From Anabaena azotica FACHB-119 (GTDB taxonomy: Bacteria; Cyanobacteriota; Cyanobacteriia; Cyanobacteriales; Nostocaceae): a stretch of DNA of 64,000 nt. The stretch spans positions 1 through 64,000 of the forward strand of contig NZ_JACJSG010000012.1 in NCBI RefSeq assembly GCF_014697625.1. The letters run 5' to 3'. Every line of letters starts with the position of its first letter. The stretch's first letter is position 1. The position numbers were made by a program, and so were the translations under genes. Below the pieces are notes generated by a model. That model was not told the origin of the DNA. It made no database searches and worked only from the letters and a program-made list of their open reading frames with translations. Shown one piece after another: positions 35,168 to 44,416 of the stretch.

Positions 35168-35779
35168 ATGAATCCAAAAGATACAGCCGCCCGATATGAT
35201 CAAATTGCCAAATGGTGGCAGACTGAACATAAAAATTCATCATACGGGATTGCACAATTAGAGCGGGCTATTAAATTTACTTCTGGGCGAAACTCAGCTA
35301 TTGATATAGGCTGTGGAAGTACTGGACGTTTTATTAATGTTTTATCTCAACATGGATTTCTGGCTGAAGGGCTTGATATATCAAAAGATATGATAAATCT
35401 TGCCAAGCAACTGCATCCAGAAGTGACATTTTACAGGGAAGACATCTGTGATTGGATTCCTCCAAAACTTTATAGCCTAATTTCTGCTTGGGATAGCACT
35501 TTTCATTTGCCGCTAAATATGCAGGAACCTGTGACAAGAAAGCTATGCGATGCGTTAGAACCCGGCGGAGTGTTTGTGTTTACCTGTGGTGGTGGACATA
35601 CATACGGCGAAATTTCGGGCGCATTTCAAGGTCAGGATTTTGATTACAGCACTTTAGGGGTTGATGCTTTTTTGCGGATTTTATCTGAGCATAATTGCAC
35701 TTGTCGTCATCTGGAGTATGACCAATATCCAGAAAAGCACGTTTATATCGTTGCTCAGAAAATTGGTGCTGCACAATAG
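35168..35779 (+). CDS. Class I SAM-dependent methyltransferase
   Basis: The 203-residue Rossmann methyltransferase has motif I AIDIGCGSTGRF (about 43-54) binding SAM, acidic EGLDIS (motif II) and ISAWDSTFHLP near motif IV. The substrate is unknown. It starts 21 nt after the DUF7660-like gene and is followed 33 nt later by a HicB-like gene, so these small genes may be co-transcribed. Confidence 0.88.
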   Translation: MNPKDTAARYDQIAKWWQTEHKNSSYGIAQLERAIKFTSGRNSAIDIGCGSTGRFINVLSQHGFLAEGLDISKDMINLAKQLHPEVTFYREDICDWIPPKLYSLISAWDSTFHLPLNMQEPVTRKLCDALEPGGVFVFTCGGGHTYGEISGAFQGQDFDYSTLGVDAFLRILSEHNCTCRHLEYDQYPEKHVYIVAQKIGAAQ

Positions 35780-35812
35780 AAAAGGTCAGAAGCAACCTAA
35801 GACAAAGAATAG

Positions 35813-36031
35813 ATGAGTAAATACAGCATGATTATTCAATGGTCTGAGGAAGACAAATTATTTCTAATCACAATTCCTGAGTTTAGCGATCGCGTAATTA
35901 TGCCTTGCACTCATGGTAAAACTCGTGAAGAAGCAATACATAACGGTGAAGAAGTAATTGAAATGTACTTGGAAGCGTGGGAAGCAGAAGGCGAATCTAT
36001 TCCTGAACCTATGACTCTTCAGATTGCCTAA
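35813..36031 (+). CDS. HicB-family antitoxin-like protein
   Basis: The 72-residue protein with YSMIIQWSEEDKLFLITIPEF, then GKTREEAIHNGEEVIEMYLE, is the partial RNase-H-like HicB fold. There is no HicA toxin frame next to it and no C-terminal DNA-binding extension, so it is a solitary HicB, common in cyanobacteria. Confidence 0.88.
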   Translation: MSKYSMIIQWSEEDKLFLITIPEFSDRVIMPCTHGKTREEAIHNGEEVIEMYLEAWEAEGESIPEPMTLQIA

Positions 36032-36118
36032 TAAGTATAGTTGGTAATGGGTAATAGCGAATTGGTAATGGGAGAAAACAATTACCAATTACCAATTACC
36101 AATTACCAAACCTCACAA

Positions 36119-36147
36119 TATGATAAGTGTTTAAGCGGACATAATAT
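36119..36147 (+). repeat. 29-bp dispersed repeat, second copy
   Basis: This differs by one base from 18388-18416 and is again preceded by CCAATTA heptamers. It abuts the 3' end of crtR. Confidence 0.6.
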
Positions 36148-37034
36148 TATTCGTGCTTATGAAATCTAATGCCTAAAAAGATGTCGTAAACAAATTCAAA
36201 AAAGTCTTTTTTCTGCAACAATCCCGATGTTTGATAACAACCTTTTTCATCTAGAAGTGGCTTCATCTTATAGTATGCAGGCTGATAGTTATACCAGGGA
36301 ATGGAAGGCCATAAATGATGAATTAGGTGATAATTCTGACCCATGATTAAAATGTTCAGTAGCTTTCCGGGGTAGACACGGGCATTTTTCCAGCGATCGC
36401 GCTCCGCAAAAGGTCGATGAGGCAGATAATCAAAGAATAGCCCCAACATGATCCCAACTATAAATGCAGGGATAAACCAAAAGTTGAGGATGTAACCTAA
36501 AAAGTGATGCTGAACGGCAATGTAAACAATTGTGACAACTATTAACCGACTGATAAACCACTCTAGTAACTCATATTTCTTCCAGAGTCGGCGTTGAAAG
36601 AAAAATACCTCATGGTATAAAAATCGCACAGCAATTAACCATAGTGGCCCGCCTGTAGAGACGTAATGATCGGGGTCGTCTTTGGGGTGGTTGACATGGG
36701 CGTGGTGTTGCAAATGCACCCTTGTAAATACGGGAAACGCAAAAGCTAATATGAGAGCGCTACCATGTCCTAGCATGGCATTAATTAGGCGATCGCGGTG
36801 AGCAGATTGATGGCAAGCATCATGAATGACAGTACCCGCACAATGTAAAGCCAGAGTATTAACGCTAAAGCACAACCAATGGGGCCATTCCCAAACCCAG
36901 TAACCGAAATTAGATAACACCAACATCACCACCGATGCCAAAAATAACAGCATCGTGGGGTTAAAATCACCAGGAGGCGCTAAAAATTCCTTGGGTGGGA
37001 CTTTCAGTGGCTGCTGTGCCTCCAATGTGAGCAT
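36147..37034 (-). CDS. crtR: Beta-carotene hydroxylase CrtR
   Basis: The 295-residue membrane di-iron hydroxylase of the fatty-acid-desaturase superfamily has histidine boxes HDACHQSAHR (71-80), HLQHHAHVNHP and NYHLIHHLWP. The set and the four hydrophobic stretches match cyanobacterial CrtR, which makes zeaxanthin and related xanthophylls from beta-carotene. ATG 37034 is preferred because AAGGAG lies 7 nt upstream; an upstream ATG at 37055 adds MIKKETV, which spans that site. Confidence 0.85.
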   Translation of the reverse strand: MLTLEAQQPLKVPPKEFLAPPGDFNPTMLLFLASVVMLVLSNFGYWVWEWPHWLCFSVNTLALHCAGTVIHDACHQSAHRDRLINAMLGHGSALILAFAFPVFTRVHLQHHAHVNHPKDDPDHYVSTGGPLWLIAVRFLYHEVFFFQRRLWKKYELLEWFISRLIVVTIVYIAVQHHFLGYILNFWFIPAFIVGIMLGLFFDYLPHRPFAERDRWKNARVYPGKLLNILIMGQNYHLIHHLWPSIPWYNYQPAYYKMKPLLDEKGCYQTSGLLQKKDFFEFVYDIFLGIRFHKHE

Positions 37035-37403
37035 TACTGTCTCCTTTTTGATCAAACATTACGAATATACGACAAATATTAGGGGAAAATAAATTTTTGT
37101 AAGGTTTTGTATAGCAATTTTTATCTACTATCTATGCTGATGAGCAGATGAATAGCGCTATGATTCCAGACAAGACCAAAAACTCAGCTGATAAGTAGGG
37201 TGTGCTATCCGCTTAACGAATAATTTTGATGTAAGAAACTCTCACTAAGGTAGGATGGAACCCAGATTGGTGTACGATATCTACTCTGTCTGATAGTTCC
37301 ATAACATTTCGGATGGTTTGAGTCACAGATATAGCAGTGACGCAAAACTAAAAGCCCCTTAATTTACTATGACTCACTAGATAGCTCCCTAGAATCAGCC
37401 CCT
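37035..37403. other. Divergent crtR/pyk intergenic region
   Basis: 369 bp between the divergent crtR and pyk starts. I see no gene, repeat element or RNA; both promoters must lie here. No specific operator was identified. Confidence 0.5.
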
Positions 37404-39173
37404 ATGCAATTAAGAGATTCTGTACGCCGGACAAAAATTGTCGCTACAATAGGCCCCGCCACTAGTAGCCCAGAAATGCTCAAGGCAATTATTGAAGCGG
37501 GTGCAACAACGTTGCGACTCAACTTTTCCCACGGAACCCATGCCGACCACCAGCGTAGTATCCGCCTAATTCGGCAAACTGCTTTTGAACTAAATCAGCC
37601 AGTGGCAATTCTCCAAGACTTGCAAGGGCCAAAAATTCGCTTGGGTAAGTTTGAAAACGGGTCTATAGTTTTAGCAAAAGGCGATCGCTTCACCTTGACA
37701 AATCGCCCCGTTGTCGGTACTCAAGAAATTAGCTGCGTCACTTATGAGTATTTAGCGGAAGAAGTCCCCGTAGGCGCAAAAATCCTCCTTGATGATGGTC
37801 GCGTAGAAATGCTCGTGGAAGATATCAACCGCGACAAAGGAGATTTGCATTGTCGGGTGACTGTGGCGGGTAAGTTATCTAACAACAAAGGTGTCAACTT
37901 CCCCGGCGTTTACCTCTCAATTAAAGCCATGACCGACAAAGACCGCGAGGATTTGATGTTCGGTCTAGATCAAGGTGTTGATTGGGTAGCACTATCCTTT
38001 GTCCGTAACCCCCAAGATATTATCGAAATTAAAGAGTTAATTTCTAGCACTGGTAAACAAGTGCCAGTAGTTGCCAAAATTGAGAAGCATGAAGCGATTG
38101 AACAGATGGAAGCCGTTCTTGCTTTATGTGATGGCGTAATGGTAGCTAGAGGCGACTTAGGGGTAGAACTACCAGCAGAAGATGTCCCCGTACTCCAAAA
38201 ACGCTTAATTGCTACAGCCAACCGCTTGGGGATTCCCATTATCACCGCTACCCAAATGTTGGATAGCATGGTGAGCAACCCCCGTCCTACCCGCGCGGAA
38301 GTTTCCGACGTAGCCAACGCCATTATCGATGGTACAGATGCGGTGATGCTTTCCAACGAAACGGCTGTAGGTAACTACCCAGTGGAAGCAGTGGCGACAA
38401 TGGCCAGAATTGCCGAACGCATCGAGCAGGAAGAATATACTGCAACCAAATTAAGACAACTGCGCGATAACCGCCGTTCCATTCCCAACGCCATCAGCCA
38501 AGCTGTAGGGCAAATTGCCGAACAGTTGGGTGCAGCCGCAATTATGACTCTGACACAAACAGGGGCGACAGCACGCAACGTTTCCAAGTTCCGTCCCCAA
38601 ACACCAATCTTAGCAGTTACACCCCACGTCAACGTAGCCCGACAGCTACAAATGGTATGGGGTGTAAAACCTTTGTTGGTGTTAGAATTACCTTCTGCTG
38701 GTCAAACCTTCCAAGCGGCGATTAACGTCGCTCAGGAGCATAAATTGCTATTTGAGGGCGATTTGGTAGTGATGACGGCGGGAACGTTGCAAGGGGTATC
38801 CGGCTCTACAGATTTAATTAAGGTGGAAGTAGTAACAGCCGTGCTTGGTCAAGGAATTGGCTTAGGGCAAGGTTTGGTAAGCGGTTGTGCTAGGGTAGCT
38901 CACAAGGGTTTAGATGTGAGTAACTTTAACTCTGGTGATATTTTAGTTGCACCCCGCACTGGCGCAGATTTTGTTGAAGCAATTCGCAAAGCTGGGGGAA
39001 TTATTACAGAGGATGAAAGTTTAACCAGTCATGCAGCCGTAATTGGTTTACGCCTTGGTGTCCCGGTAATTGTGGGAGTGAAGAAAGCCACCCAAGTTAT
39101 ACGTGATGGGGCAATTTTGACTATGGATTTGCAACGGGGTTTAGTCTACTCTGGTGCGGTGGGAACTCCATAA
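37404..39173 (+). CDS. pyk: Pyruvate kinase with C-terminal PEP-utiliser domain
   Basis: The 589-residue protein is a complete pyruvate kinase (1-475): KIVATIGPATSS, LRLNFSHG, catalytic Lys in VAKIEKHEA, ATQMLDSM and DGTDAVMLSNETAVG. An extra ~90-residue PEP-utiliser mobile domain at the C-terminus carries the typical ESLTSHAAVIGLRLGVPVIVG. This long form occurs in cyanobacteria and Gram-positive bacteria. It transfers phosphate from PEP to ADP in glycolysis. Single gene. Confidence 0.95.
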   Translation: MQLRDSVRRTKIVATIGPATSSPEMLKAIIEAGATTLRLNFSHGTHADHQRSIRLIRQTAFELNQPVAILQDLQGPKIRLGKFENGSIVLAKGDRFTLTNRPVVGTQEISCVTYEYLAEEVPVGAKILLDDGRVEMLVEDINRDKGDLHCRVTVAGKLSNNKGVNFPGVYLSIKAMTDKDREDLMFGLDQGVDWVALSFVRNPQDIIEIKELISSTGKQVPVVAKIEKHEAIEQMEAVLALCDGVMVARGDLGVELPAEDVPVLQKRLIATANRLGIPIITATQMLDSMVSNPRPTRAEVSDVANAIIDGTDAVMLSNETAVGNYPVEAVATMARIAERIEQEEYTATKLRQLRDNRRSIPNAISQAVGQIAEQLGAAAIMTLTQTGATARNVSKFRPQTPILAVTPHVNVARQLQMVWGVKPLLVLELPSAGQTFQAAINVAQEHKLLFEGDLVVMTAGTLQGVSGSTDLIKVEVVTAVLGQGIGLGQGLVSGCARVAHKGLDVSNFNSGDILVAPRTGADFVEAIRKAGGIITEDESLTSHAAVIGLRLGVPVIVGVKKATQVIRDGAILTMDLQRGLVYSGAVGTP

Positions 39174-39686
39174 CAATTCAAAATTCGCGCATTCAAAATT
39201 CAAAAAAACAATTTTGAATTTTGAAGCCTATAAATATAGCTTTGTTGACTGTTAACTGTTAACAGTCAACAGCTAACACGAAAAGATACAGCATATTTTG
39301 GGTAAATGAGGTACAAGCGTAAAACCCAAAACCATGTAGAGACGTTACATGTAACGTCTCTACAGTATTTCACCAATAGCGAAACTGCTGTATATAGCAA
39401 TAGTCAAGACAGTTAGGACATGAGGAAATGAAACAACTTAGACAGCAAAAGACTTTTAACTCTGTCACCTGTCCCCTGCTATGAGCTAAATACTTCTTAG
39501 CTTCCTCATTGTTAAGTAGAAGGACTAAATTAAACATAACTTGATATCGCCGGGTTTCGACTACGCGGAAGTTGAGCGTAGCCGAAACTTGATTACCGCG
39601 TAGTCGAAACTCAACCCTCTTCTAATCAGGTTAACGAGCATTGAGCGCAGTCGAAATGCGTCTTCTAAATAATTGTATCTACCTAC
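39174..39686. repeat. Palindrome-rich intergenic region
   Basis: No gene. It contains a CAAAATT/AATTTTG stem (39177-39224), GTTGACTGTTAACAG heptamer-like repeats, a perfect 28-bp palindrome at 39336-39363 with arm GTAGAGACGTTACA, and a TTTCGACTACGCGG/CCGCGTAGTCGAAA inverted repeat (39554-39611) of a dispersed 'tcgactgcgct' family. Confidence 0.75.
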
Positions 39687-40157
39687 TTAGTTTAGTTGAA
39701 TTTCTTGCCAAGTTTTAGCTTCGGTAAAGCGGCTTAAATGCTTGACATTGGTAGTTGCAATTACCACATAACGACCAGGAAATTCTTCTTGTAGCATTTG
39801 CCAATGGCTACAAATAATCATGTCAATATCTAAGCTTTTGTTATCTGCTGTAGGAATACCTTGTCTACGAGCAGAAGCCCAAAACTCTGCTGCTTTTTTT
39901 AATAACTCTGAAGTGATAGGTAGGAAAGAAACAACTTCTCGAAGTTTGTCTAAGTTTCTCATACCAGTGAGTTTGCCTTGTTGTTGGGCTGTTAAAACTA
40001 AATTTCTTCTAATTTCATAATCACACAATTCAGAAGAACAAATATAAATTCCACGAGAAAGTAAACTGTAAAGCCATTCGTCACATTCACCAGCCTCACC
40101 GATTTTGTAAGGATTAGTGAGGAGTCCTAGCACGCCTGAGTCAATAAAAACTATCAT
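39687..40157 (-). CDS. PIN-domain protein, VapC-like
   Basis: The 156-residue PIN nuclease fold has VFIDSGVLGLL (first Asp), CDYEIRRNL (Glu), LDIDMIICSHW (Asp pair) and VVIATTNVKHLSRF (last motif). It overlaps the upstream 131-residue gene by 4 nt (ATGA), as toxin genes do with their antitoxins. A ribonuclease toxin role is inferred; the partner is not a standard VapB-type protein. Confidence 0.8.
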   Translation of the reverse strand: MIVFIDSGVLGLLTNPYKIGEAGECDEWLYSLLSRGIYICSSELCDYEIRRNLVLTAQQQGKLTGMRNLDKLREVVSFLPITSELLKKAAEFWASARRQGIPTADNKSLDIDMIICSHWQMLQEEFPGRYVVIATTNVKHLSRFTEAKTWQEIQLN

Positions 40158-40549
40158 GAGTCTGAGTATAATTTTTGCCCTGGAGGTCTATCAGCATCAA
40201 TATTTTTCTTGAATTGTTCAAAAAATTGTTGTCGCTCTAATGATTCAGTATCAGACATATTTCGACGTTCTTCAATAAGTTCTGCTAAAATTTTCATAGC
40301 ACGTTGATTCTTGCGTATTTGTGCTTCTTGATCCCACCCTGCTTGATTATGCTGAACATGATGATTGTTGTCTAATTCCAGCTTGCTTTTCAAAACTTGA
40401 GCATCTGAAAATTCTAATTCGATAGGATAAGGATACCCTTCTAATATCAGATGATAGTTACTCTCTTGATTGCTGCTGACTGGAAGCAGAGCAATAAAAC
40501 GAGTAACGTTTAATATTTTGCCGCTTGGTAGTTCTATTGTTGTGTTCAT
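40154..40549 (-). CDS. Unknown protein coupled to PIN gene, putative antitoxin
   Basis: The 131-residue protein starts MNTTIELPSGKILNVTRFIALLP, with a beta-rich N-half (YHLILEGYPYPIELEFSDAQVL) and a charged helical C-half (MKILAELIEERRNMSD...FEQFKKNIDADRPPG). ATG 40549 follows the Uma2 stop with one base between them; the open frame extends further upstream inside Uma2. No family recognised. Its position directly before the PIN gene suggests an antitoxin-like partner. Confidence 0.7.
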   Translation of the reverse strand: MNTTIELPSGKILNVTRFIALLPVSSNQESNYHLILEGYPYPIELEFSDAQVLKSKLELDNNHHVQHNQAGWDQEAQIRKNQRAMKILAELIEERRNMSDTESLERQQFFEQFKKNIDADRPPGQKLYSDS

Positions 40550-40550
40550 A

Positions 40551-41141
40551 TTAGGACTCTGCTTGATTTTCAAAGTTGACACGTTCATAAATCTGGCGGT
40601 GAGCAATTTGGCAGTTAGCAGAAACTAAAGTTAAAATACCTGCTTCATCGTCGGATTCTTTAAATAACCAATTTCCTTCAGGAGTTTTGCTAAACTGTTC
40701 GATATGGATTTGATATTGGTCAATTAATATGTATTCTTGAAATTCGGGAATAGAACGATAATAAGTAAATTTATCACCTCTATCTCTACTACTTGTAGAT
40801 TTAGAAAGGACTTCAAAAATAATACTCGGATTTATTACAGTGTCACTACGCTTTTCTTGAAAGATGGGTTCGCCTTGAATGATGAGAATATCTGGATATG
40901 TATATTCTCGGTAACGTGAAATCCAAAGGCGTAAATCGCTAAGAAAAACCTCATAAGGTTGTTCTTGTAAACCTAATTCTAACAGCCGACTAAGATTGCG
41001 GATGATCCGGTTATGATTAATTGAACCGCCAGTCATTGGTATGATTTCCCCATCACTGTATTCACTACGGCACTCAGCAGTTTCTTCATGTTCTAAGTAT
41101 TCTTCAATAGAATATAAGCGGGGAGAGGTTTGTACAATCAT
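40551..41141 (-). CDS. Uma2-family endonuclease-like protein
   Basis: The 196-residue Uma2/DUF820 protein has ETAECRSEYSDGEIIPMTGGS, YTYPDILIIQGEP (Asp), NPSIIFEVLSKSTSSRDRGDKFTYY (E...K) and EYILIDQYQIHIEQF. It is the first gene of a tight three-gene minus-strand operon with the 131-residue protein and the PIN protein. Confidence 0.88.
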   Translation of the reverse strand: MIVQTSPRLYSIEEYLEHEETAECRSEYSDGEIIPMTGGSINHNRIIRNLSRLLELGLQEQPYEVFLSDLRLWISRYREYTYPDILIIQGEPIFQEKRSDTVINPSIIFEVLSKSTSSRDRGDKFTYYRSIPEFQEYILIDQYQIHIEQFSKTPEGNWLFKESDDEAGILTLVSANCQIAHRQIYERVNFENQAES

Positions 41142-41183
41142 AGGACTAATTGAGTATTTGCCAAGTTAAATTTAGCCTAGCAT

Positions 41184-42269
41184 TTATAAAAAGCGAGATA
41201 AAACTTCAACAGTGGCTTGTCCAGTTTTTTCCCAACTAAATTGATTAGCTCTAGCTATACCTTTGATGGAAAGCTGCGATCGCAATTCTACATCCGTAGC
41301 TAACTGCTGCATTGCATCGGTAATTTCTGCTGTGTTGTAGGGGTTGATGAGGATAGCTGCGTCACCAGCGACTTCAGGTAAGGAAGATAGGTTAGAGGTA
41401 ATGACAGGTGTACCGCAAGCCATTGCTTCTAAGACGGGGAAACCAAAGCCTTCCCAAAGACTGGGGAAAACAAGTGCGATCGCACCATTAATAATTGTCG
41501 GTAATTCGCTATAATCCACGTAGTTGAGAAACTTCACGCGATGAGTTATTCCCAATTCCTCAACCTGCGCTTGCAGAAGCGGGGTATAACGTCTGTCAGT
41601 CGGGCCTGCTAGCCATAGTTCATAATCTTTGTTTGGTAACGCAGCAAAAGCTGTGATGAGGCGCTGTAAATTTTTATAAGGGTCTTGCCTACCGATGTAG
41701 AGAAAGTAGTTGCGAGTTGGTAGATTAAGATAGCGGAAGTGATGGCGATCGTGTGCTAAAGGAATCGGCGTTATTTTACTTGCCGGAATTTGGTAAAAGT
41801 TAATGATATCATCGGCTGTAGCTTGAGAGTTACAGATAACGTGTTGCGCCTGCTTCAGCACTTGCGGGACGTAGTAGCGATGGTATGGTGTCAACGCTGA
41901 GAAGCGTTTAGGAAAGCGCAAAGGTATCAAGTCATGCGACATGACAACAAAACGACAGTTGCTATATAGAGGTGCTTCTGGTAAGGGTGAAAATAAAAGT
42001 TGGGCGTGCAGTTGATGATAAATTTGTGGTAGTTGAAATTGCGTCCACACTAAGCGGTGAAAATGCCCTTTTGTCCCATGAGCAGGCGTTAAATTATCTG
42101 GTAAAGAATAGCAGTTAAACTCAGAGTAATCGTTAGCTGTTAATAAGATAGGGTTAAGATATTTTAAATAAGGAAAAATATTTTGAGCATAGTTACTTAT
42201 CCCAGTTGGTTGAGATAAAAGTATAGATAAATTAACAATTAATCTATCAGAATGAGCATTATATACCAT
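41184..42269 (-). CDS. Glycosyltransferase family 4
   Basis: The 361-residue GT-B enzyme of the GT4 group has donor-domain motifs NYFLYIGRQDPYKNLQRLI and FPSLWEGFGFPVLEAMACGT (E-x7-E) followed by VITSNLSSLPEVAGDAAILI. It transfers a sugar from a nucleotide donor to a growing glycan in the cytoplasm. Last gene of the polysaccharide cluster. Unlike its neighbours it still holds HIP1 sites (41277, 41477), suggesting it is older in this genome. Confidence 0.9.
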   Translation of the reverse strand: MVYNAHSDRLIVNLSILLSQPTGISNYAQNIFPYLKYLNPILLTANDYSEFNCYSLPDNLTPAHGTKGHFHRLVWTQFQLPQIYHQLHAQLLFSPLPEAPLYSNCRFVVMSHDLIPLRFPKRFSALTPYHRYYVPQVLKQAQHVICNSQATADDIINFYQIPASKITPIPLAHDRHHFRYLNLPTRNYFLYIGRQDPYKNLQRLITAFAALPNKDYELWLAGPTDRRYTPLLQAQVEELGITHRVKFLNYVDYSELPTIINGAIALVFPSLWEGFGFPVLEAMACGTPVITSNLSSLPEVAGDAAILINPYNTAEITDAMQQLATDVELRSQLSIKGIARANQFSWEKTGQATVEVLSRFL

Positions 42270-42274
42270 TTTAA

Positions 42275-43435
42275 CTAAAATAAGCTTTTATAAGCATTTA
42301 GGGTTTCTTTTGCTGTTCTTTCCCAAGAAAATAATTTTGCTCTTTCTCTACCTTTAGTAATTAAATCTTGCCTCAATTGAAAATCACTAATGACTTTCAA
42401 TATTGCTTCTGCTAATTGAACAGGTTCATCTGGATCAATGAGTATGGCTGCATCTCCTGTAACTTCAGGAATGGATGAAGTATTAGATGTAATAACTGGT
42501 GCGCCTAAAGTCATAGCTTCCAATACAGGTAAACCGAACCCTTCATAGTGAGATGGATAAACAAAAACATCAGCCTTTGAATAAAATAGTGCCACTAATT
42601 CATCAGATAAGTAATCAAGATGATGAATTTCACTTTTCCAAGGAGAATTTTCAATTGTTGCAAATATGGATTCGTAACTCCAACCTTTTTTACCGATTAG
42701 CACTAATTGATGTTCAATTTTATAATTTTTCTTTAAGAAATCAAAAGCAGCAATTATACTAATAATATTCTTTCTGGGTTCTATAGTACTTACAAACAGT
42801 AAGTAAGGTTTAGAAAAGTCGTAATTTATTTTTTTTTCTAAATCATTTGCAATATCTTTAGACAAAAAATTAGGACGGTAGCGGCTAGCTAAAGGTGTGA
42901 CATAAACTTTTTTTGGTTCTACTTGTAAGTATTCAATGATGTCTCTTTTAGAGCTTTCGGAAATAGTTAAAATTAAATCTGTCCACTTTAAGCAACGCTT
43001 GACTTTTTTGGTATAGGTTTTTACTACAGAGTCTGTATAATTAGGATATTTAATAAAAGTTAAATCATAGATATTCATTACCTTTAGACTGTTATTGCAG
43101 GGATAAACAGAGTAATTTGTCCCATGTAATACGTTTGGTGTGCCAAAATATTTTTCAAAGTATGACAAACTAGGTTTAAACTCTAAATTTATTAATAAAT
43201 CTGAGATTCTTACAGGTAAAGGCATTAAAAAATTTTTAGTATATCTTTTCAGATTTTCAGGAAAACTAAAGTCACGCTTAAGCCAATTTTTTAACCCTGG
43301 CTGATACACTACACCTAATTGAAAATTTTCTACTGTTTGTAATTTATCTAGCTCATCTATTAAATTAGCAACATAAAAGCCAACTCCACTTGGTTTTGGC
43401 TCTACTGGAGTGGCATCTACTACAATTCTCAGCAT
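42275..43435 (-). CDS. Glycosyltransferase family 4
   Basis: The 386-residue GT4 enzyme has [11 protein letters not shown] near the N-terminus, [22 protein letters not shown] and [23 protein letters not shown]. It is related to the next gene in the operon (41184) but clearly distinct. AT-rich codon use fits the island. Linkage and sugar cannot be predicted. Confidence 0.9.
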   Translation of the reverse strand: MLRIVVDATPVEPKPSGVGFYVANLIDELDKLQTVENFQLGVVYQPGLKNWLKRDFSFPENLKRYTKNFLMPLPVRISDLLINLEFKPSLSYFEKYFGTPNVLHGTNYSVYPCNNSLKVMNIYDLTFIKYPNYTDSVVKTYTKKVKRCLKWTDLILTISESSKRDIIEYLQVEPKKVYVTPLASRYRPNFLSKDIANDLEKKINYDFSKPYLLFVSTIEPRKNIISIIAAFDFLKKNYKIEHQLVLIGKKGWSYESIFATIENSPWKSEIHHLDYLSDELVALFYSKADVFVYPSHYEGFGLPVLEAMTLGAPVITSNTSSIPEVTGDAAILIDPDEPVQLAEAILKVISDFQLRQDLITKGRERAKLFSWERTAKETLNAYKSLF

Positions 43436-43444
43436 TAGTAATTT

Positions 43445-44416
43445 TTAAGCTCTGTTATTCGTTAATTTTTTTAGATCATAATCAACCATCAATTCCACCA
43501 ATTGTTTAAAGGAATATTCAGGTTGCCAACCTAACTCAGTCTTAATTTTATCAATGGAACCAACTAACTGCACCGATTCATCTGGACGATAAAAAGCATA
43601 GTCAACTGAGACATAATCTTGCCAGTCTAAACCAACACAATTAAAGGCACACTCAACTAGTTCTTTAACAGAATGAGTCTCACCGCTAGCAATGATATAG
43701 TCGTCGGCTTTTTCTTGCTGCAACATCAACCACATAGCATACACAGCATCTTTGGCATAGCACCAATCACGGCGGGCATCTAGGTTGCCTAATTTCAGTT
43801 CATTTGCCAAACCCAGTTTAATTTGGGCAGCTGCGTGGGTAATTTTGCGAAATACAAATTCTGTACCACGTCGTGGGGATTCGTGAGTATAGGTAATTCC
43901 ACAGCACGAATAAAGGTTATACTTTTGTCTATAGTTAACAGTCATCCAGTGGGCGTAAGCTTTAGCAACACCGTAGGGGTTACGGGGACGAAAGGCGGTA
44001 CGTTCGGTTTGAGGTGATTCTTCGGGTTGACCAAACACTTCACTGCTAGAAGCTTGATAAAATTTAGCATCTGATTTGCAGCGACGGATAGATTCTAATA
44101 AACGTGATACACCTAAAGCTGTGTATTCTGCTGTTAATGCAGGCTGTGTCCAAGACAGAGGAACATAGCTTTGAGAAGCAAGATTATATATTTCATCAGG
44201 TTGAGAGTCTGTTATCACATCCATCAACGAAGATTGATCAAGCAGATCACCACAGAGGATTTGGATATGATCAAATAGATGGCTAATGCGTTCTAAATTG
44301 CTAGTACTAGAACGACGTACTAAACCAAAGACTTGATAGCCTTTGTCTATGAGAAGTTCCGCAAGATACGAGCCATCTTGTCCAGTTACACCAGTGATAA
44401 GGGCTTTTTTATTCAT
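43445..44416 (-). CDS. gmd: GDP-mannose 4,6-dehydratase
   Basis: The 323-residue extended SDR has the NAD(P)-binding GVTGQDGSYLAELL, the R-R-S-S-T region (LVRRSSTSNLERI), SSSEVFGQPEESPQTE and catalytic YGVAKAYAHW (YxxxK). It converts GDP-mannose to GDP-4-keto-6-deoxymannose, the branch point to GDP-fucose, rhamnose or perosamine. No reductase or aminotransferase completing a branch is in this cluster. It overlaps the preceding GT2 gene by 8 nt. Confidence 0.93.
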   Translation of the reverse strand: MNKKALITGVTGQDGSYLAELLIDKGYQVFGLVRRSSTSNLERISHLFDHIQILCGDLLDQSSLMDVITDSQPDEIYNLASQSYVPLSWTQPALTAEYTALGVSRLLESIRRCKSDAKFYQASSSEVFGQPEESPQTERTAFRPRNPYGVAKAYAHWMTVNYRQKYNLYSCCGITYTHESPRRGTEFVFRKITHAAAQIKLGLANELKLGNLDARRDWCYAKDAVYAMWLMLQQEKADDYIIASGETHSVKELVECAFNCVGLDWQDYVSVDYAFYRPDESVQLVGSIDKIKTELGWQPEYSFKQLVELMVDYDLKKLTNNRA

